Positions 23,594 through 32,780 of a stretch of DNA of 41,267 nt are shown here, piece after piece. Every line of letters begins with the position of its first letter. Position 1 is the first letter of the stretch. The DNA comes from Mycobacterium sp. D16Q14. GTDB lineage: Bacteria > Actinomycetota > Actinomycetes > Mycobacteriales > Mycobacteriaceae. The notes under the pieces are model-generated. The model was given only the letters and a program-made list of their open reading frames with translations. It searched no databases and was not told where the DNA came from. The stretch spans positions 1 to 41,267 of the forward strand of contig MAEX01000030.1 in assembly GCA_002013415.1 (NCBI GenBank), read 5' to 3'. The position numbers were made by a program, and so were the translations under genes.

Positions 23594-24313
23594 GTGCCGG
23601 ATACCAATGCCAAGGAACGCTCGCTCACCGGGCATGAGGCACGTTGGGAGCGGCATAACTCCGCCCGACAGACCCGCATCGTGGAATCTGCCGTCGCACT
23701 GCTCGACGAAACGCCACCCGGCACCGAGATTCCCGTGCAGTCAATCGCCAAGCGGGCAGAACTGGCCAAGTCCGTGGTGTACCGGCAGTTTGAGGGCCGC
23801 GAGGACCTCGATCGACGTATTCGCTCGTATCTGATGGAGGACTTCGATACGACAATCTCGTCACAGCTCGACGTCACCCGAGGTTCCATCAACGACATCG
23901 CCACCAGAACCATTCGGGCGGTGCTGGATTGGATGACCGACTACTCGCATCGCTACGAGTTCATGGGATCGGGTACCACGGACGAGGATCCCGCCGTCGA
24001 TGCGGTCAGTACGGTCAAGGTGCGCATGGAGCAGCGTGTCCGCGGAGTCTTGGTCCCGATCACCGAGCTACTCGGAATCGACTACAGCCCCTTCGAATCG
24101 GTCACTTATGCGGTCGTGACGATGGTCGAAGGAACCCTCTCCCGATGGTTACGGGAAACCGACCCCGTGCGCAGTCGCACCGAGATCGTCGACGACCTCG
24201 CCAACTACGTCTGGTATGTGCTGGACGGGGCTGGGCGCTCGATGGGCGTGTCCTTGGATCCGCAGACCGAATTGATGGCCGCGATCGCCGAACTGTCAGG
24301 CGCCAACCGCTAG
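23594..24313 (+). CDS. TetR-family repressor of the diiron oxygenase
   Basis: A 239-residue TetR regulator: an N-terminal helix-turn-helix (ARQTRIVESAVALLDE, then VQSIAKRAELAKSVVYRQFEGRED at about 51-74) and a helical ligand domain to the C terminus. The GTG is the only good start. The gene converges with the AurF-like gene, their ends overlapping by 18 bp, and that gene's promoter bears two identical-architecture palindromes, so local repression of it is the natural inference. The likely ligand is hydrophobic or aromatic but cannot be read from sequence. Confidence 0.9.
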   Translation: MPDTNAKERSLTGHEARWERHNSARQTRIVESAVALLDETPPGTEIPVQSIAKRAELAKSVVYRQFEGREDLDRRIRSYLMEDFDTTISSQLDVTRGSINDIATRTIRAVLDWMTDYSHRYEFMGSGTTDEDPAVDAVSTVKVRMEQRVRGVLVPITELLGIDYSPFESVTYAVVTMVEGTLSRWLRETDPVRSRTEIVDDLANYVWYVLDGAGRSMGVSLDPQTELMAAIAELSGANR

Positions 24314-25309
24314 CGGCGCGCCCATGTGTGAACGGTCGGGCTCGCTGCGGTAGCGCGACGGACGGCCATCGATGTGCATCAGCTTCCACAGCGGGCGCAC
24401 CCACCACGGCCGCATTCCGATGTCCTCGGTGAGCTTGCGCATGTCCCCGAAGTACTCGGAAAGGGTGTGACGCGCATGCGCGCTACGCCAGAAGGCCTGC
24501 CTGAAAACCTCACGCGGGATGCCGAACTCGGCGGCGAAGGACCGCGGCGGAATCATGATCTCGTTCGCCAGTAACTTCATGACAACTGGGAACAAGAGGG
24601 TGCAGAGCGCGCGCTTGCGCGCGCTCATCAACGGCATGTGTACGCGCAGGAATTCACCCGCGAAGGAGATATGCCGCGCCTCTTCGGCGACGTGGATTTC
24701 CATCGTGCGCCGAACAGCACGCGGTAGATCGACGTCCTTGCGGATCAACGACTTCTGATAATGGTCGATGGGCTCCTCGCCGCCGAGGATTCCGATGAAG
24801 AGCACCACATGGGCCCAGCCACCCGCCACGCCGATGATCGGTGACAACCTGCGGAACCACTTACGCATACCGGGGACGTCGTCACCGATGCGGTTGACCA
24901 GCTCCTGGAACATCTGGATGTGGTTGCACTCTTCGGTCATCTCGTGGAGGCAGTAGCGGAACTCCGGCGAGCCGTTCGGCAGCTTCATGAGGTACTGCAT
25001 CATGCCGCGGATCAGAATGCTCTCGAAGGCAAGCCCCACCTTGACGCTATTGGCCAGTCGCCAGCGGCCGATCTCGATCTGGCGGTCGAGCGGCAGATCC
25101 CGGTACCACTGCGTGGCGCCGAGGGTGTCCAGCTCCGGGTTCAGCACCCAGCGCGGATCGTTGCGATCGATTTGGTAATCGGGCGCATCCCAGTCGATGT
25201 CTGTGAAGGGATCGAAGTGCAGACGCACCGAGCCTTCGGACAGCGTGTGCAGGGTCTGCAGGTACTCCGCGTCAAAATCGCTCGGCCCGGGGACGGTGTA
25301 TAGCGGCAT
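24296..25309 (-). CDS. AurF-type diiron oxygenase
   Basis: A 337-residue helical diiron protein of the AurF family (p-aminobenzoate N-oxygenase relatives). All seven ligands can be placed: E96 (AFESIL), E127 and H130 (EECNH), E178 or E179 (GGEEP), H206, E210 and H213 (HVAEEARH), with the last three spaced as in AurF. The family oxidises amines, or hydroxylates or desaturates other substrates. AGGAGGAAGCA precedes the ATG. It lies between TetR and aroE and breaks the aro gene order. Whether it acts on a shikimate-derived aromatic amine is an open inference. Confidence 0.92.
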   Translation of the reverse strand: MPLYTVPGPSDFDAEYLQTLHTLSEGSVRLHFDPFTDIDWDAPDYQIDRNDPRWVLNPELDTLGATQWYRDLPLDRQIEIGRWRLANSVKVGLAFESILIRGMMQYLMKLPNGSPEFRYCLHEMTEECNHIQMFQELVNRIGDDVPGMRKWFRRLSPIIGVAGGWAHVVLFIGILGGEEPIDHYQKSLIRKDVDLPRAVRRTMEIHVAEEARHISFAGEFLRVHMPLMSARKRALCTLLFPVVMKLLANEIMIPPRSFAAEFGIPREVFRQAFWRSAHARHTLSEYFGDMRKLTEDIGMRPWWVRPLWKLMHIDGRPSRYRSEPDRSHMGAPLAVGA

Positions 25310-25340
25310 TGCTTCCTCCTCGAATTACCATCCAATTTAC

Positions 25341-25386
25341 TGGGACACGGCATCCCATGCAAGACCTGATGGGACCAAAAGTCCCA
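25341..25386. promoter_or_regulatory. Tandem palindromic operators (TGGGA-N7-TCCCA, twice)
   Basis: Sites 25341-25357 and 25370-25386 each read TGGGA, seven bases, TCCCA; the second extends to a 7-bp stem (ATGGGAC with GTCCCAT). Their centres are 29 bp apart. They lie 32 and 61 bp before the diiron oxygenase start and fit a TetR-family protein bound as two dimers. Confidence 0.75.
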
Positions 25387-25473
25387 TGAATTTGATTCCC
25401 GCAGGTCTTACCGCCATTCGCGAGTCTGAATCTCGCGACGGCCACTGGTCGGCACAGCCGAATTTCTGACCGT

Positions 25474-26292
25474 TCAGCGCAGGGCGGCGGTCATCGCCGC
25501 CCGCGGCGCGGGCTGCCCGGTAAACAGCTCCACCTGGGTAAACGCCTGGTTCAGGAGCATCTCCAAACCGCCGACCACCACTGCTCCGCGGCGGTGCGCC
25601 GCCGCTGCCAGTTCGGTGGGCCACGGGTGGTAGATAACGTCGAGAATCGCGGGAGCCGCCGCCAGGGACTCCGCATAGGCGGTGGCGGCTTCTGCGGGCA
25701 CGGTGCTCACCAGCACGCCCGATGACGCGCACACCGACGACAGGGCCGCATCATCGAATCTGGTCACCGATGCCGGCACACCGACCCGTTCCGCCAATTC
25801 GAGAGCACCCTGCGCCCGGGCGGCATCACGGGCCACCACTGTCAGGGACCGCACACCCATCGCCGCGAGCGCGACGATCGCCGGCCGCGCGGTGCCGCCG
25901 GCACCGACGATCACCGCTGCGTGCCCGGAGGGATCGATCCCGGCGGCACGCAGCGCCCCGGATACGCCGTCGACGTCCGTATTGTCGGCATGCCAACCAT
26001 CACGCGCGCGAACCAGCGTATTGGCGGCGCCGATCAATCGCGCACGCTCGGTGCAGCTCGAGGCGGATTCCAGGGCGGCGAACTTGCCGGGCATGGTCAC
26101 CGAGAAACCCACCCATTCGGGCCCGGCACCGCCCACCACATCCGGCAACTGCTCGGCCGTGCATTCGATGCGTTCGTAGGTCCAATCGGTCAGGCCTAGC
26201 GCGCGATAGGCCGCCAGATGCAGATCGGGCGAGCGGGAATGCCCGATCGGTGATCCGAGGACCGCGGCACGGCGAACGTCAGCCGTGCTCAT
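25474..26292 (-). CDS. aroE: Shikimate dehydrogenase
   Basis: A 272-residue NADPH-dependent enzyme reducing 3-dehydroshikimate. It has LGSPIGHSRSPDLHLAAY (substrate serines), the catalytic Lys in TMPGKFAA, NTDVDG with the catalytic Asp, the cofactor loop GAGGTARPA, and the closing MLLNQAFTQVELFTG. It matches the M. tuberculosis enzyme nearly throughout. I used the ATG at 26292; a GTG three codons upstream is an alternative. It lies 18 bp after mltG in the aroE-mltG-ruvX-alaS string. Confidence 0.96.
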   Translation of the reverse strand: MSTADVRRAAVLGSPIGHSRSPDLHLAAYRALGLTDWTYERIECTAEQLPDVVGGAGPEWVGFSVTMPGKFAALESASSCTERARLIGAANTLVRARDGWHADNTDVDGVSGALRAAGIDPSGHAAVIVGAGGTARPAIVALAAMGVRSLTVVARDAARAQGALELAERVGVPASVTRFDDAALSSVCASSGVLVSTVPAEAATAYAESLAAAPAILDVIYHPWPTELAAAAHRRGAVVVGGLEMLLNQAFTQVELFTGQPAPRAAMTAALR

Positions 26293-26310
26293 GCTCTTCA
26301 CCCGAGAGGC

Positions 26311-27597
26311 TCATCGCGCACTGTCCAGGATGCCGTTTTTCTTGGCCAGCTCGATATTGGCCAGGTGTTCGTTGTAATCGGCGGTGAACAACGTGGTGCC
26401 CTCTGCATCGATCGTGACGAAGTACAGCCAATCCCCCGGCTCCGGATGCTCGGCCGCCTGTAGCGCTTCCGGGCTCGGCGAAGAGATCGGGGTGGCCGGA
26501 AGACCCTGCGACACATAGGTATTCCAGAGCGTCTTGTTTTCCCGGTCGTGGTCGGTGGTCGCGATTTCTTGGCGGTCCAACGGATAGTTCACCGTGGAGT
26601 CGAATTCCAGCTTCTGATGCTTGGCCAGCCGGTTGTAGACCACCCGCGCCACCTTGGCGAAATCGCGAGGCTTGGCCTCTCGCTGCAGCAGTGAGGCCAC
26701 TACCAGCACCTCGTAGGGCGACAATCCGGCCGCGTCGGCCTGCAACAGCCCCAGCCGCTGGTACTGCGCCGTACTCTCCCGGATCAGGGAGGACAGAATC
26801 TGCTCCGGCTCAGCCATCGGGTCGAAGTCCCACCGCCCCGCGGCGATCAACCCCTCGATGCGGCGATGGTCGTCGCGTACGGCGTTGACCCCGTTGGACG
26901 CCCACTCCGGGACCGCAAGCTCGGCCTGCGACGCCGTCGTGGCGGCCTGTCGCAGGTCCGATGCGGCCACACAGTGCTTGTTGCCGTCCAGATCCACACA
27001 AGAGGCACGCGCGATGAGGGTGAAGATGCCCTCGGTGATCGCGCCATTGGCCACCGCGGAGACATCGTCGACCTGACGCCCCTCGGGAATGACAAGCAGA
27101 CCGACTCGGTTGTCTTGCTCGGCCAGACGTGCGACGGCTTCCTTACCCGGAATCTTGGTGCGCAGCTTGTAGAAGCCGGGCTGAATCGCGGCGATGGCCT
27201 GATTGCCTTGCGCGGCATCGGTGAACGCACTGGGGGTGGCCACCACGCCCTCATCCTTCAGGCGCTGCCCAATGACCTTGGTGGTGTCGCCGGGATGTAC
27301 CTCGAATACAAAGTCCTTGACTCCGGACCCCGAATAGTCGGTCACGGGGGCATCGGCACCGAACAGGCTGTCCCACAATGTGGCTCCGCCGACGACGGCC
27401 GCGACCGTGATGATGATGACCAACGCAAGGCCCGCGAGTCCGGCGTTGCGCCGACGCCGGGCCGCTGCCCTGCGCCGCGCCCGTTCACGACGAGTCTCCC
27501 GAGGGCGAGGACCGACCGCGACCGGTACGGCCCGGCGGCCGCCTCCCCAGTCGTCGTCGGGCTCCTGGCGATCGTCCCAGTCGCGCCAGTCGCTCAA
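26311..27597 (-). CDS. mltG: Endolytic murein transglycosylase MltG
   Basis: A 428-residue inner-membrane lytic transglycosylase that cuts nascent glycan strands and helps set their length. An acidic then arginine-rich cytoplasmic segment (1-50) precedes one transmembrane helix at about 52-75; the YceG domain follows, with the catalytic Glu in ASLLQREAKP and the conserved FDSTVNYPLD. The start is TTG in a TTGA overlap with ruvX, supported by AAGGGGG upstream; no other start lies before the membrane helix. Confidence 0.95.
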   Translation of the reverse strand: MSDWRDWDDRQEPDDDWGGGRRAVPVAVGPRPRETRRERARRRAAARRRRNAGLAGLALVIIITVAAVVGGATLWDSLFGADAPVTDYSGSGVKDFVFEVHPGDTTKVIGQRLKDEGVVATPSAFTDAAQGNQAIAAIQPGFYKLRTKIPGKEAVARLAEQDNRVGLLVIPEGRQVDDVSAVANGAITEGIFTLIARASCVDLDGNKHCVAASDLRQAATTASQAELAVPEWASNGVNAVRDDHRRIEGLIAAGRWDFDPMAEPEQILSSLIRESTAQYQRLGLLQADAAGLSPYEVLVVASLLQREAKPRDFAKVARVVYNRLAKHQKLEFDSTVNYPLDRQEIATTDHDRENKTLWNTYVSQGLPATPISSPSPEALQAAEHPEPGDWLYFVTIDAEGTTLFTADYNEHLANIELAKKNGILDSAR

Positions 27598-28094
27598 CGC
27601 GTGCCCCCTTCACTGCCGCACCGGCGCCGCTGCTCAAGCCAATCCTGCAGAATGGCCACCGCTGCCGCCTGGTCGATGATGCCGCGCTGCTGACGAGACC
27701 GTACTCCTGCCTCACGCAGGGAACGCTGGGCGGTAGTAGTAGTGAAACGCTCGTCCACTAAGCGCACCGGTACCGGGGCGATTCGCACGCCCAGCTCACG
27801 GGCGAACCCCGCCGCGTCGCGCGCGGACGCCCCCGTTCCCTCACGCAGGTTGCGCGGCAAGCCGACAACGACCTCGACCACGCTCATCTCCTCGACCAAC
27901 TCCACAATACGGCGAAAATCGCTGTCTTCCTTTGTATCCCGCGGAACCGTCTCCACTGGAGTGGCAAGAATTCCGTCGGGGTCGCTCGATGCGATGCCGA
28001 TTCTGACGGTACCCACATCTACTCCGAGACGACGTCCGCGGCCCGGGTCGTCAGGCCCGGGCCGATCCGGGGTGGGAGCTTCGCTGTCGGGCAC
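27594..28094 (-). CDS. ruvX: RuvX/YqgF-type Holliday junction resolvase-like nuclease
   Basis: A 166-residue RNase H-fold protein: LGVDVGTVRIGIA with the first acidic residue, VVGLPRNLREG, LVDERFTTTTAQ and a DQAAAVAILQDWL C terminus with the last acidic residue. Members act in 16S rRNA maturation or recombination. The first 20 residues are proline-rich. GTG start, 5 nt after the alaS stop; overlaps mltG. Confidence 0.95.
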   Translation of the reverse strand: MPDSEAPTPDRPGPDDPGRGRRLGVDVGTVRIGIASSDPDGILATPVETVPRDTKEDSDFRRIVELVEEMSVVEVVVGLPRNLREGTGASARDAAGFARELGVRIAPVPVRLVDERFTTTTAQRSLREAGVRSRQQRGIIDQAAAVAILQDWLEQRRRCGSEGGTR

Positions 28095-28099
28095 TCGAT

Positions 28100-30787
28100 T
28101 CAGGCCTGGCGGATCTGTTCACGCAGCGCCTGCAGCGCCGCGTCAATGCCGGACGGATCCTTACCGGATCCCTGCGCCGTGTCGGACTTACCGCCGCCTC
28201 GACCGTCCACGGCCGATCCGATGGCGCCCACGAGGTCGTTGGCACGCAGCCCCGCATCTTGAGCGGCCTTATTGACCGACACCACGAAGGGCACCGAGCC
28301 GTCTCCGGCCGCGATCAGGGCCACCACCGCCGGGTCACTGCCGAGTCGGCCCCGGATGTCGCCGATCAGGCTGCGCAGGTCACCCGCGCCGGTGCCATCG
28401 GGTAGCCGGTGCGCTACCACGGTGACGGTGCCGACCGAAGTGCCCAGGCGTTCGGCGTTGTTCACCAATGTCGCGATGGAGGCCTTCACCGAGGCCAAAC
28501 GTGTTTGCTCCAATTCCTTTTCGGCCACCTTGAGCCGATCCACCAGGGTGGCGACCCGGCCCGGAACCTCATCGGAGGGCACCTTCAGCGTCGAGGACAG
28601 CGCCGCCATCAGGGCACGCTCCTTGGAGAGGTACCGGAACGCGTCGAGCCCGACATAGGCCTCCACGCGGCGGACCCCGGAGCCCACCGAGGACTCCCCC
28701 AGCAGCGTCACGGGTCCGATTTGGGAGGAGCTCGCCACGTGCGTCCCTCCGCACAGCTCCAGCGAGAACGGTCCGCCGATATCGACCACACGCACTCGGT
28801 CGCCGTAGTTCTCGCCGAAGAGCGCCATCGCGCCCATCGACTTGGCCTGGTCCAGGTTGGTGACGAAGGTGTTGACGGGGTAGTTGGCCTCAACCGCCTT
28901 GTTGGCAACGTCCTCCACCTCTTGCCGCTGTGCCTCTGAGAGCGCTCCCTGCCAGCTGAAGTCGAAACGCAGATATCCGGGCCGGTTCAGCGAGCCTGCC
29001 TGAACGGCATTGGGACCCAGCACTTGCCGCAACGCGGCGTGCACCATGTGCGTGCCCGAATGCCCCTGAGTGGCGCCGTGGCGCCACTGCGGATCCACCG
29101 AGGCCACCACCTGATCACCCTCTACGAACTCACCGGATTCCACCGTGACCTTGTGTACGAACAGGGTTTTGGCGATCTTCTGCACATCGGAGACCTTCGC
29201 CTGCGATGTCACGTTGGTCCCGTCTCCGCGAATGGATCCGATGTCGGCGATCTGGCCACCCGATTCGGCGTAGAGCGGGGTGCGGTCCAGCACAATTTCC
29301 GCTTTGGTGCCCGCTGAGGCAACCGGCACCCGGGCACCGTCGACAAAGATGCCCAGAATCGTGGCCTGCGAATCCAATTCGTCGAACCCGGTGAATTCCG
29401 TGGGCCCCGCGTCAACAAGTTCGCGGTATGCCGTCAGGTCCGCATGGGCGTGCTTGCGCGCAGCAGCGTCGGCCTTGGCGCGCTGCCGCTGCTCGTTCAT
29501 CAGATCCCGGAAGCCGCTCTCGTCCACAGAAAGCCCGGCCTCGGCCGCCATCTCGAGCGTGAGCTCGATGGGGAATCCATAGGTGTCGTGCAGGGTGAAC
29601 GCATCGCTACCCGAAAGCGTGCTTCTTCCGGCCGTTTTCGTCTTGTCCGCGGCGTCCTCGAACAGCTTCGAACCGGAAGCCAGGGTGCGGTTGAAAGCGG
29701 TCTCCTCGGCAACGGCGATTCGGCTGATGCGTTCGAAGTCGGTCACCAACTCGGGGTACGACGGTCCCATCTCGTCACGGACCACAGCCATCAGCTCGCC
29801 CATCATGGGCCTTTCGACGCCAAGCAACTTGGTGGAGCGGATGATCCGGCGCAGCAGGCGGCGCAGCACATAGCCGCGGCCTTCATTGCCGGGGCTGACC
29901 CCGTCACCGATGATGATCGCCGCCGTTCGCGCGTGATCGCCGATGACGCGGTAGCGCACGTCATCCTCGTGGCTGCCTTGCCCGTACCCGCGCGGGGCGA
30001 CTGCTGCCACGCAGTCGATGACAGGCCGCACCAGGTCGGTTTCGTAGACGTTGTCGACACCCTGCAGCAGACACGCGATGCGCTCGACACCCATACCGGT
30101 GTCGATGTTCTGGCGCGGCAGCGGCCCGAGGATCTCGAAGTCCGTCTTGGAGGTGCCCTCGCCACGCTCGTTCTGCATGAACACGAGATTCCAGATCTCG
30201 ATGTAGCGGTCCTCGTTGGCCTCCGGGCCACCCTCGATGCCGTAGTCGGGGCCACGGTCGTAGTAGATCTCTGAACACGGGCCGCACGGGCCAGGAATAC
30301 CCATGGACCAGTAGTTATCGGCCATACCGCGGCGCTGAATCCGATCCAGCGGCAACCCGGCGATTTCCTGCCACAGCCCGATGGCCTCATCGTCATCGAG
30401 ATAGACGGTGGCCCAGAGCTTCTCCGGCTCGAAACCGTACCCACCCTCGGAGACCGGATTCGTCAACAGCGTCCAGGCCAGCTCAATCGCCTCGCGCTTG
30501 AAGTAGTCGCCGAAGGAGAAGTTGCCGGCCATCTGGAAGAACGTGTTGTGCCGGGTGGTGATGCCCACCTCGTCGATGTCCGGCGTGCGAATGCACTTCT
30601 GGACGCTGGTGGCTGTGTTGTACGGCGGCGTGCGCTGCCCCAGGAAGAACGGCACGAACTGGACCATGCCGGCATTGACGAACAGCAGGTTGGGGTCGTC
30701 GAGAATCACCGAGGCGCTCGGTACCTCGGTGTGACCGGCCTTCACGAAGTGGTCCAGGAATCGCTTCCGGATCTCGTGTGTCTGCAT
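28100..30787 (-). CDS. alaS: Alanine-tRNA ligase
   Basis: An 895-residue full-length AlaRS: class II catalytic core (1 to about 250, opening MQTHEIRKRFLDHFVKAGHTEV), tRNA-recognition domain, editing domain with the GHSGTHMVHAAL and CGGTHV zinc-ligand motifs, and a C-Ala domain ending QALREQIRQA. It charges tRNA-Ala and clears Ser/Gly mischarging. AAGGAC is 6 nt before the ATG. It lies 5 nt from ruvX and is preceded by a 200-bp promoter-bearing gap with no clear riboswitch. Confidence 0.98.
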   Translation of the reverse strand: MQTHEIRKRFLDHFVKAGHTEVPSASVILDDPNLLFVNAGMVQFVPFFLGQRTPPYNTATSVQKCIRTPDIDEVGITTRHNTFFQMAGNFSFGDYFKREAIELAWTLLTNPVSEGGYGFEPEKLWATVYLDDDEAIGLWQEIAGLPLDRIQRRGMADNYWSMGIPGPCGPCSEIYYDRGPDYGIEGGPEANEDRYIEIWNLVFMQNERGEGTSKTDFEILGPLPRQNIDTGMGVERIACLLQGVDNVYETDLVRPVIDCVAAVAPRGYGQGSHEDDVRYRVIGDHARTAAIIIGDGVSPGNEGRGYVLRRLLRRIIRSTKLLGVERPMMGELMAVVRDEMGPSYPELVTDFERISRIAVAEETAFNRTLASGSKLFEDAADKTKTAGRSTLSGSDAFTLHDTYGFPIELTLEMAAEAGLSVDESGFRDLMNEQRQRAKADAAARKHAHADLTAYRELVDAGPTEFTGFDELDSQATILGIFVDGARVPVASAGTKAEIVLDRTPLYAESGGQIADIGSIRGDGTNVTSQAKVSDVQKIAKTLFVHKVTVESGEFVEGDQVVASVDPQWRHGATQGHSGTHMVHAALRQVLGPNAVQAGSLNRPGYLRFDFSWQGALSEAQRQEVEDVANKAVEANYPVNTFVTNLDQAKSMGAMALFGENYGDRVRVVDIGGPFSLELCGGTHVASSSQIGPVTLLGESSVGSGVRRVEAYVGLDAFRYLSKERALMAALSSTLKVPSDEVPGRVATLVDRLKVAEKELEQTRLASVKASIATLVNNAERLGTSVGTVTVVAHRLPDGTGAGDLRSLIGDIRGRLGSDPAVVALIAAGDGSVPFVVSVNKAAQDAGLRANDLVGAIGSAVDGRGGGKSDTAQGSGKDPSGIDAALQALREQIRQA

Positions 30788-30987
30788 GTCGTCCTTGCGT
30801 GTAGCTGGGGGAATCTGACCGGACCACCCTACCGGTGCGCCTACCTACCGCCGGTATACGCCAAGGTCAGGAGGTACCGCCACCGAGTATCTGCTCCGTC
30901 ACAATTCACCGAGCTAACCGGAAAGAGACACTCAACACACATGAATGGGCACTGACTCCGATCGCAGCAAGCGCGGCCCGTGGCCAG

Positions 30988-31305
30988 CTAAGGCGCGTCG
31001 CGAATCGAGCTGTCGACGGCACCACCGATGGGCGCGGTCGCCAGACCGGTGAAGGGCCCCAGGAAGGGGCTCAGCAGGATGCCGGCTCCGGCCTCCGCGG
31101 CATTACCGGCGGCGCCCGCTCCGACGTCGCGGCCGTACTGCTCCACCCACGGGTCAACCGGCGCGGGTGGCGGCGGCCCTGGATCTTCGAGGACGGGCTC
31201 AGGTCCCGGTTCGGGTTCCGGATCTGCCCACGCCACGGCGGGCGCTGCCATCACCGCGAGCGATGCCAGCAATCCCCCCGCGACCACACGCATACGTAAC
31301 ACCAT
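30988..31305 (-). CDS. Small secreted proline-rich hypothetical protein
   Basis: About 105 residues. MVLRMRVVAGGLLASLAVMA starts a signal peptide with cleavage likely after AVAWA (near residue 26), then comes a Pro/Glu-rich segment (DPEPEPGPEPVLEDPGPPPP) and a glycine/alanine-rich C terminus. This is a typical mycobacterial exported small protein; I do not recognise a family. The ATG at 31305 has GGAT close by; an internal ATG four codons on is possible. It lies between rarA and alaS, after the large palindrome. Confidence 0.75.
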   Translation of the reverse strand: MVLRMRVVAGGLLASLAVMAAPAVAWADPEPEPGPEPVLEDPGPPPPAPVDPWVEQYGRDVGAGAAGNAAEAGAGILLSPFLGPFTGLATAPIGGAVDSSIRDAP

Positions 31306-31319
31306 GTCATCCAGTATGC

Positions 31320-31375
31320 CGAGTGTGCGATTTGTGTCGTTTTTCTGGCCAGAACCGACAAAATCCGCACACTCG
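31320..31375. repeat. Large imperfect palindrome between rarA and the secreted-protein gene
   Basis: CGAGTGTGCG (31320-31329) pairs perfectly with CGCACACTCG (31366-31375). Inside, TGTCG pairs with CGACA, and the centre is the perfect 12-bp palindrome TTCTGGCCAGAA (31343-31354). It begins 8 bp after the rarA stop. It could be a bidirectional terminator hairpin, although no T-run follows, or a dispersed palindromic repeat. Confidence 0.75.
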
Positions 31376-31383
31376 ATCACAAC

Positions 31384-32736
31384 TCAGCGCTTCAGCCCAC
31401 GCCGAATGATGGCGCGCAGTTTGTCCAGTCGCGACCCGATGTCACGTTCATTGCCGTGATCGGTGGGCTGGTAGTAATCAGCACCTACCAGCTCATCGGG
31501 CGGATACTGCTGCGCCACCACACCGTCGCGGTCGTTGTGCGGGTACACGTATCCGACAGCGTTGCCCAGTTTTGCGGCGCCGCTGTAGTGGCCGTCGCGC
31601 AGATGCGGCGGCACCAGCCCGGCCTTCCCCGCCCGGATGTCACCCATCGCCGCCCCTAGTGCTGCGGGAACCGCTCCTGACTTGGGCGCGGTCGCGAGGT
31701 GGATGGTGGCGTGGGTCAGGGTCAGCTGCGCCTCCGGCATCCCGATCAGTTGCACCGTCTGGGCGGCCGCCACGGCCAACGGCAACGCGGTGGGGTCCGC
31801 CATGCCGACATCCTCACTGGCCAGGATCATCAGCCGCCGGGCGATGAAGCGCGGGTCCTCCCCAGCGATCAGCATGCGCGCCAGATAGTGCAGCGCGGCG
31901 TCCACATCGGAGCCCCGGATCGACTTGATGAAGGCGCTCACCACGTCGTAATGCTGGTCACCGTCGCGGTCGTAGCGCACCGCGGCGCGATCCACCGACT
32001 GCTCGACCACTTCGACGGATATGACCGAGCCCGCGCCTTCAGCTGTTTCGGCGGCGACTTCCAGCGCGGTCAGTGCGCGCCGCGCATCGCCCGCGGCCAG
32101 CTGCGCCAGCAGGCTCAGCGCCTCGGGGTCCACGGTCACCGCACCACCGAGCCCGCGCTCATCGGCAATCGCCCGCTCGAGCACCTCGCGAATATCGTTG
32201 TCGCCCAACGGCTTCAGCTGAAGAATCAGCGAGCGTGAGAGCAAAGGCGCCACCACCGAAAAGGAGGGATTCTCCGTGGTGGCGGCCACCAGCAGCACCA
32301 CCCGGTTCTCGACCGCCGCAAGCAGCGCATCCTGCTGTGTCTTGGAGAACCGGTGCACCTCGTCGATGAAGAGCACTGTCTGGCGGCCATGGACGGCGGC
32401 ACGGCGCGCATCGTCGATGACCGCTCGCACCTCTTTCACGCCCGCGGACAGCGCCGACAACGCTTCGAACCTGCGCCCGGTGGCCCCCGAAATCAGGGAT
32501 GCAAGAGTTGTCTTCCCTGTGCCCGGCGGTCCGTACAAGATGACCGAGGCCGCTCCGGAGCCGTCGACGAGGCGACGCAATGGCGAGCCCTGCTTGAGCA
32601 GGTGCCCCTGCCCCACCACTTCATCGAGAGTCGTGGGGCGCATTCGGACAGCGAGGGGCGCGTTCGACGCCACCCCCGCATCCACAGGGGCCACGTCGAA
32701 TCCGCCCCCGGGCACGTCGAACAGGCTGTCTGACAC
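31384..32736 (-). CDS. rarA: Replication-associated recombination protein A (MgsA/RarA)
   Basis: A 450-residue AAA+ ATPase. Walker A is GPPGTGKTT (69-77), Walker B is FIDEVHRFSKTQQDA, sensor 1 is ATTENPSF, and the C-terminal helical part contains SEDVGMADP and the HLRDGHY motif. RarA acts at stalled replication forks. The GTG start has no ribosome-binding site, but TAAGCC lies 6 nt upstream, so a leaderless mRNA is plausible. It corresponds to Rv2559c in position. Confidence 0.95.
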   Translation of the reverse strand: MSDSLFDVPGGGFDVAPVDAGVASNAPLAVRMRPTTLDEVVGQGHLLKQGSPLRRLVDGSGAASVILYGPPGTGKTTLASLISGATGRRFEALSALSAGVKEVRAVIDDARRAAVHGRQTVLFIDEVHRFSKTQQDALLAAVENRVVLLVAATTENPSFSVVAPLLSRSLILQLKPLGDNDIREVLERAIADERGLGGAVTVDPEALSLLAQLAAGDARRALTALEVAAETAEGAGSVISVEVVEQSVDRAAVRYDRDGDQHYDVVSAFIKSIRGSDVDAALHYLARMLIAGEDPRFIARRLMILASEDVGMADPTALPLAVAAAQTVQLIGMPEAQLTLTHATIHLATAPKSGAVPAALGAAMGDIRAGKAGLVPPHLRDGHYSGAAKLGNAVGYVYPHNDRDGVVAQQYPPDELVGADYYQPTDHGNERDIGSRLDKLRAIIRRGLKR

Positions 32737-32780
32737 GTCTCAGGCTTACCACGTGGGTCCGACGGGTTCAGTGCAGCCCG

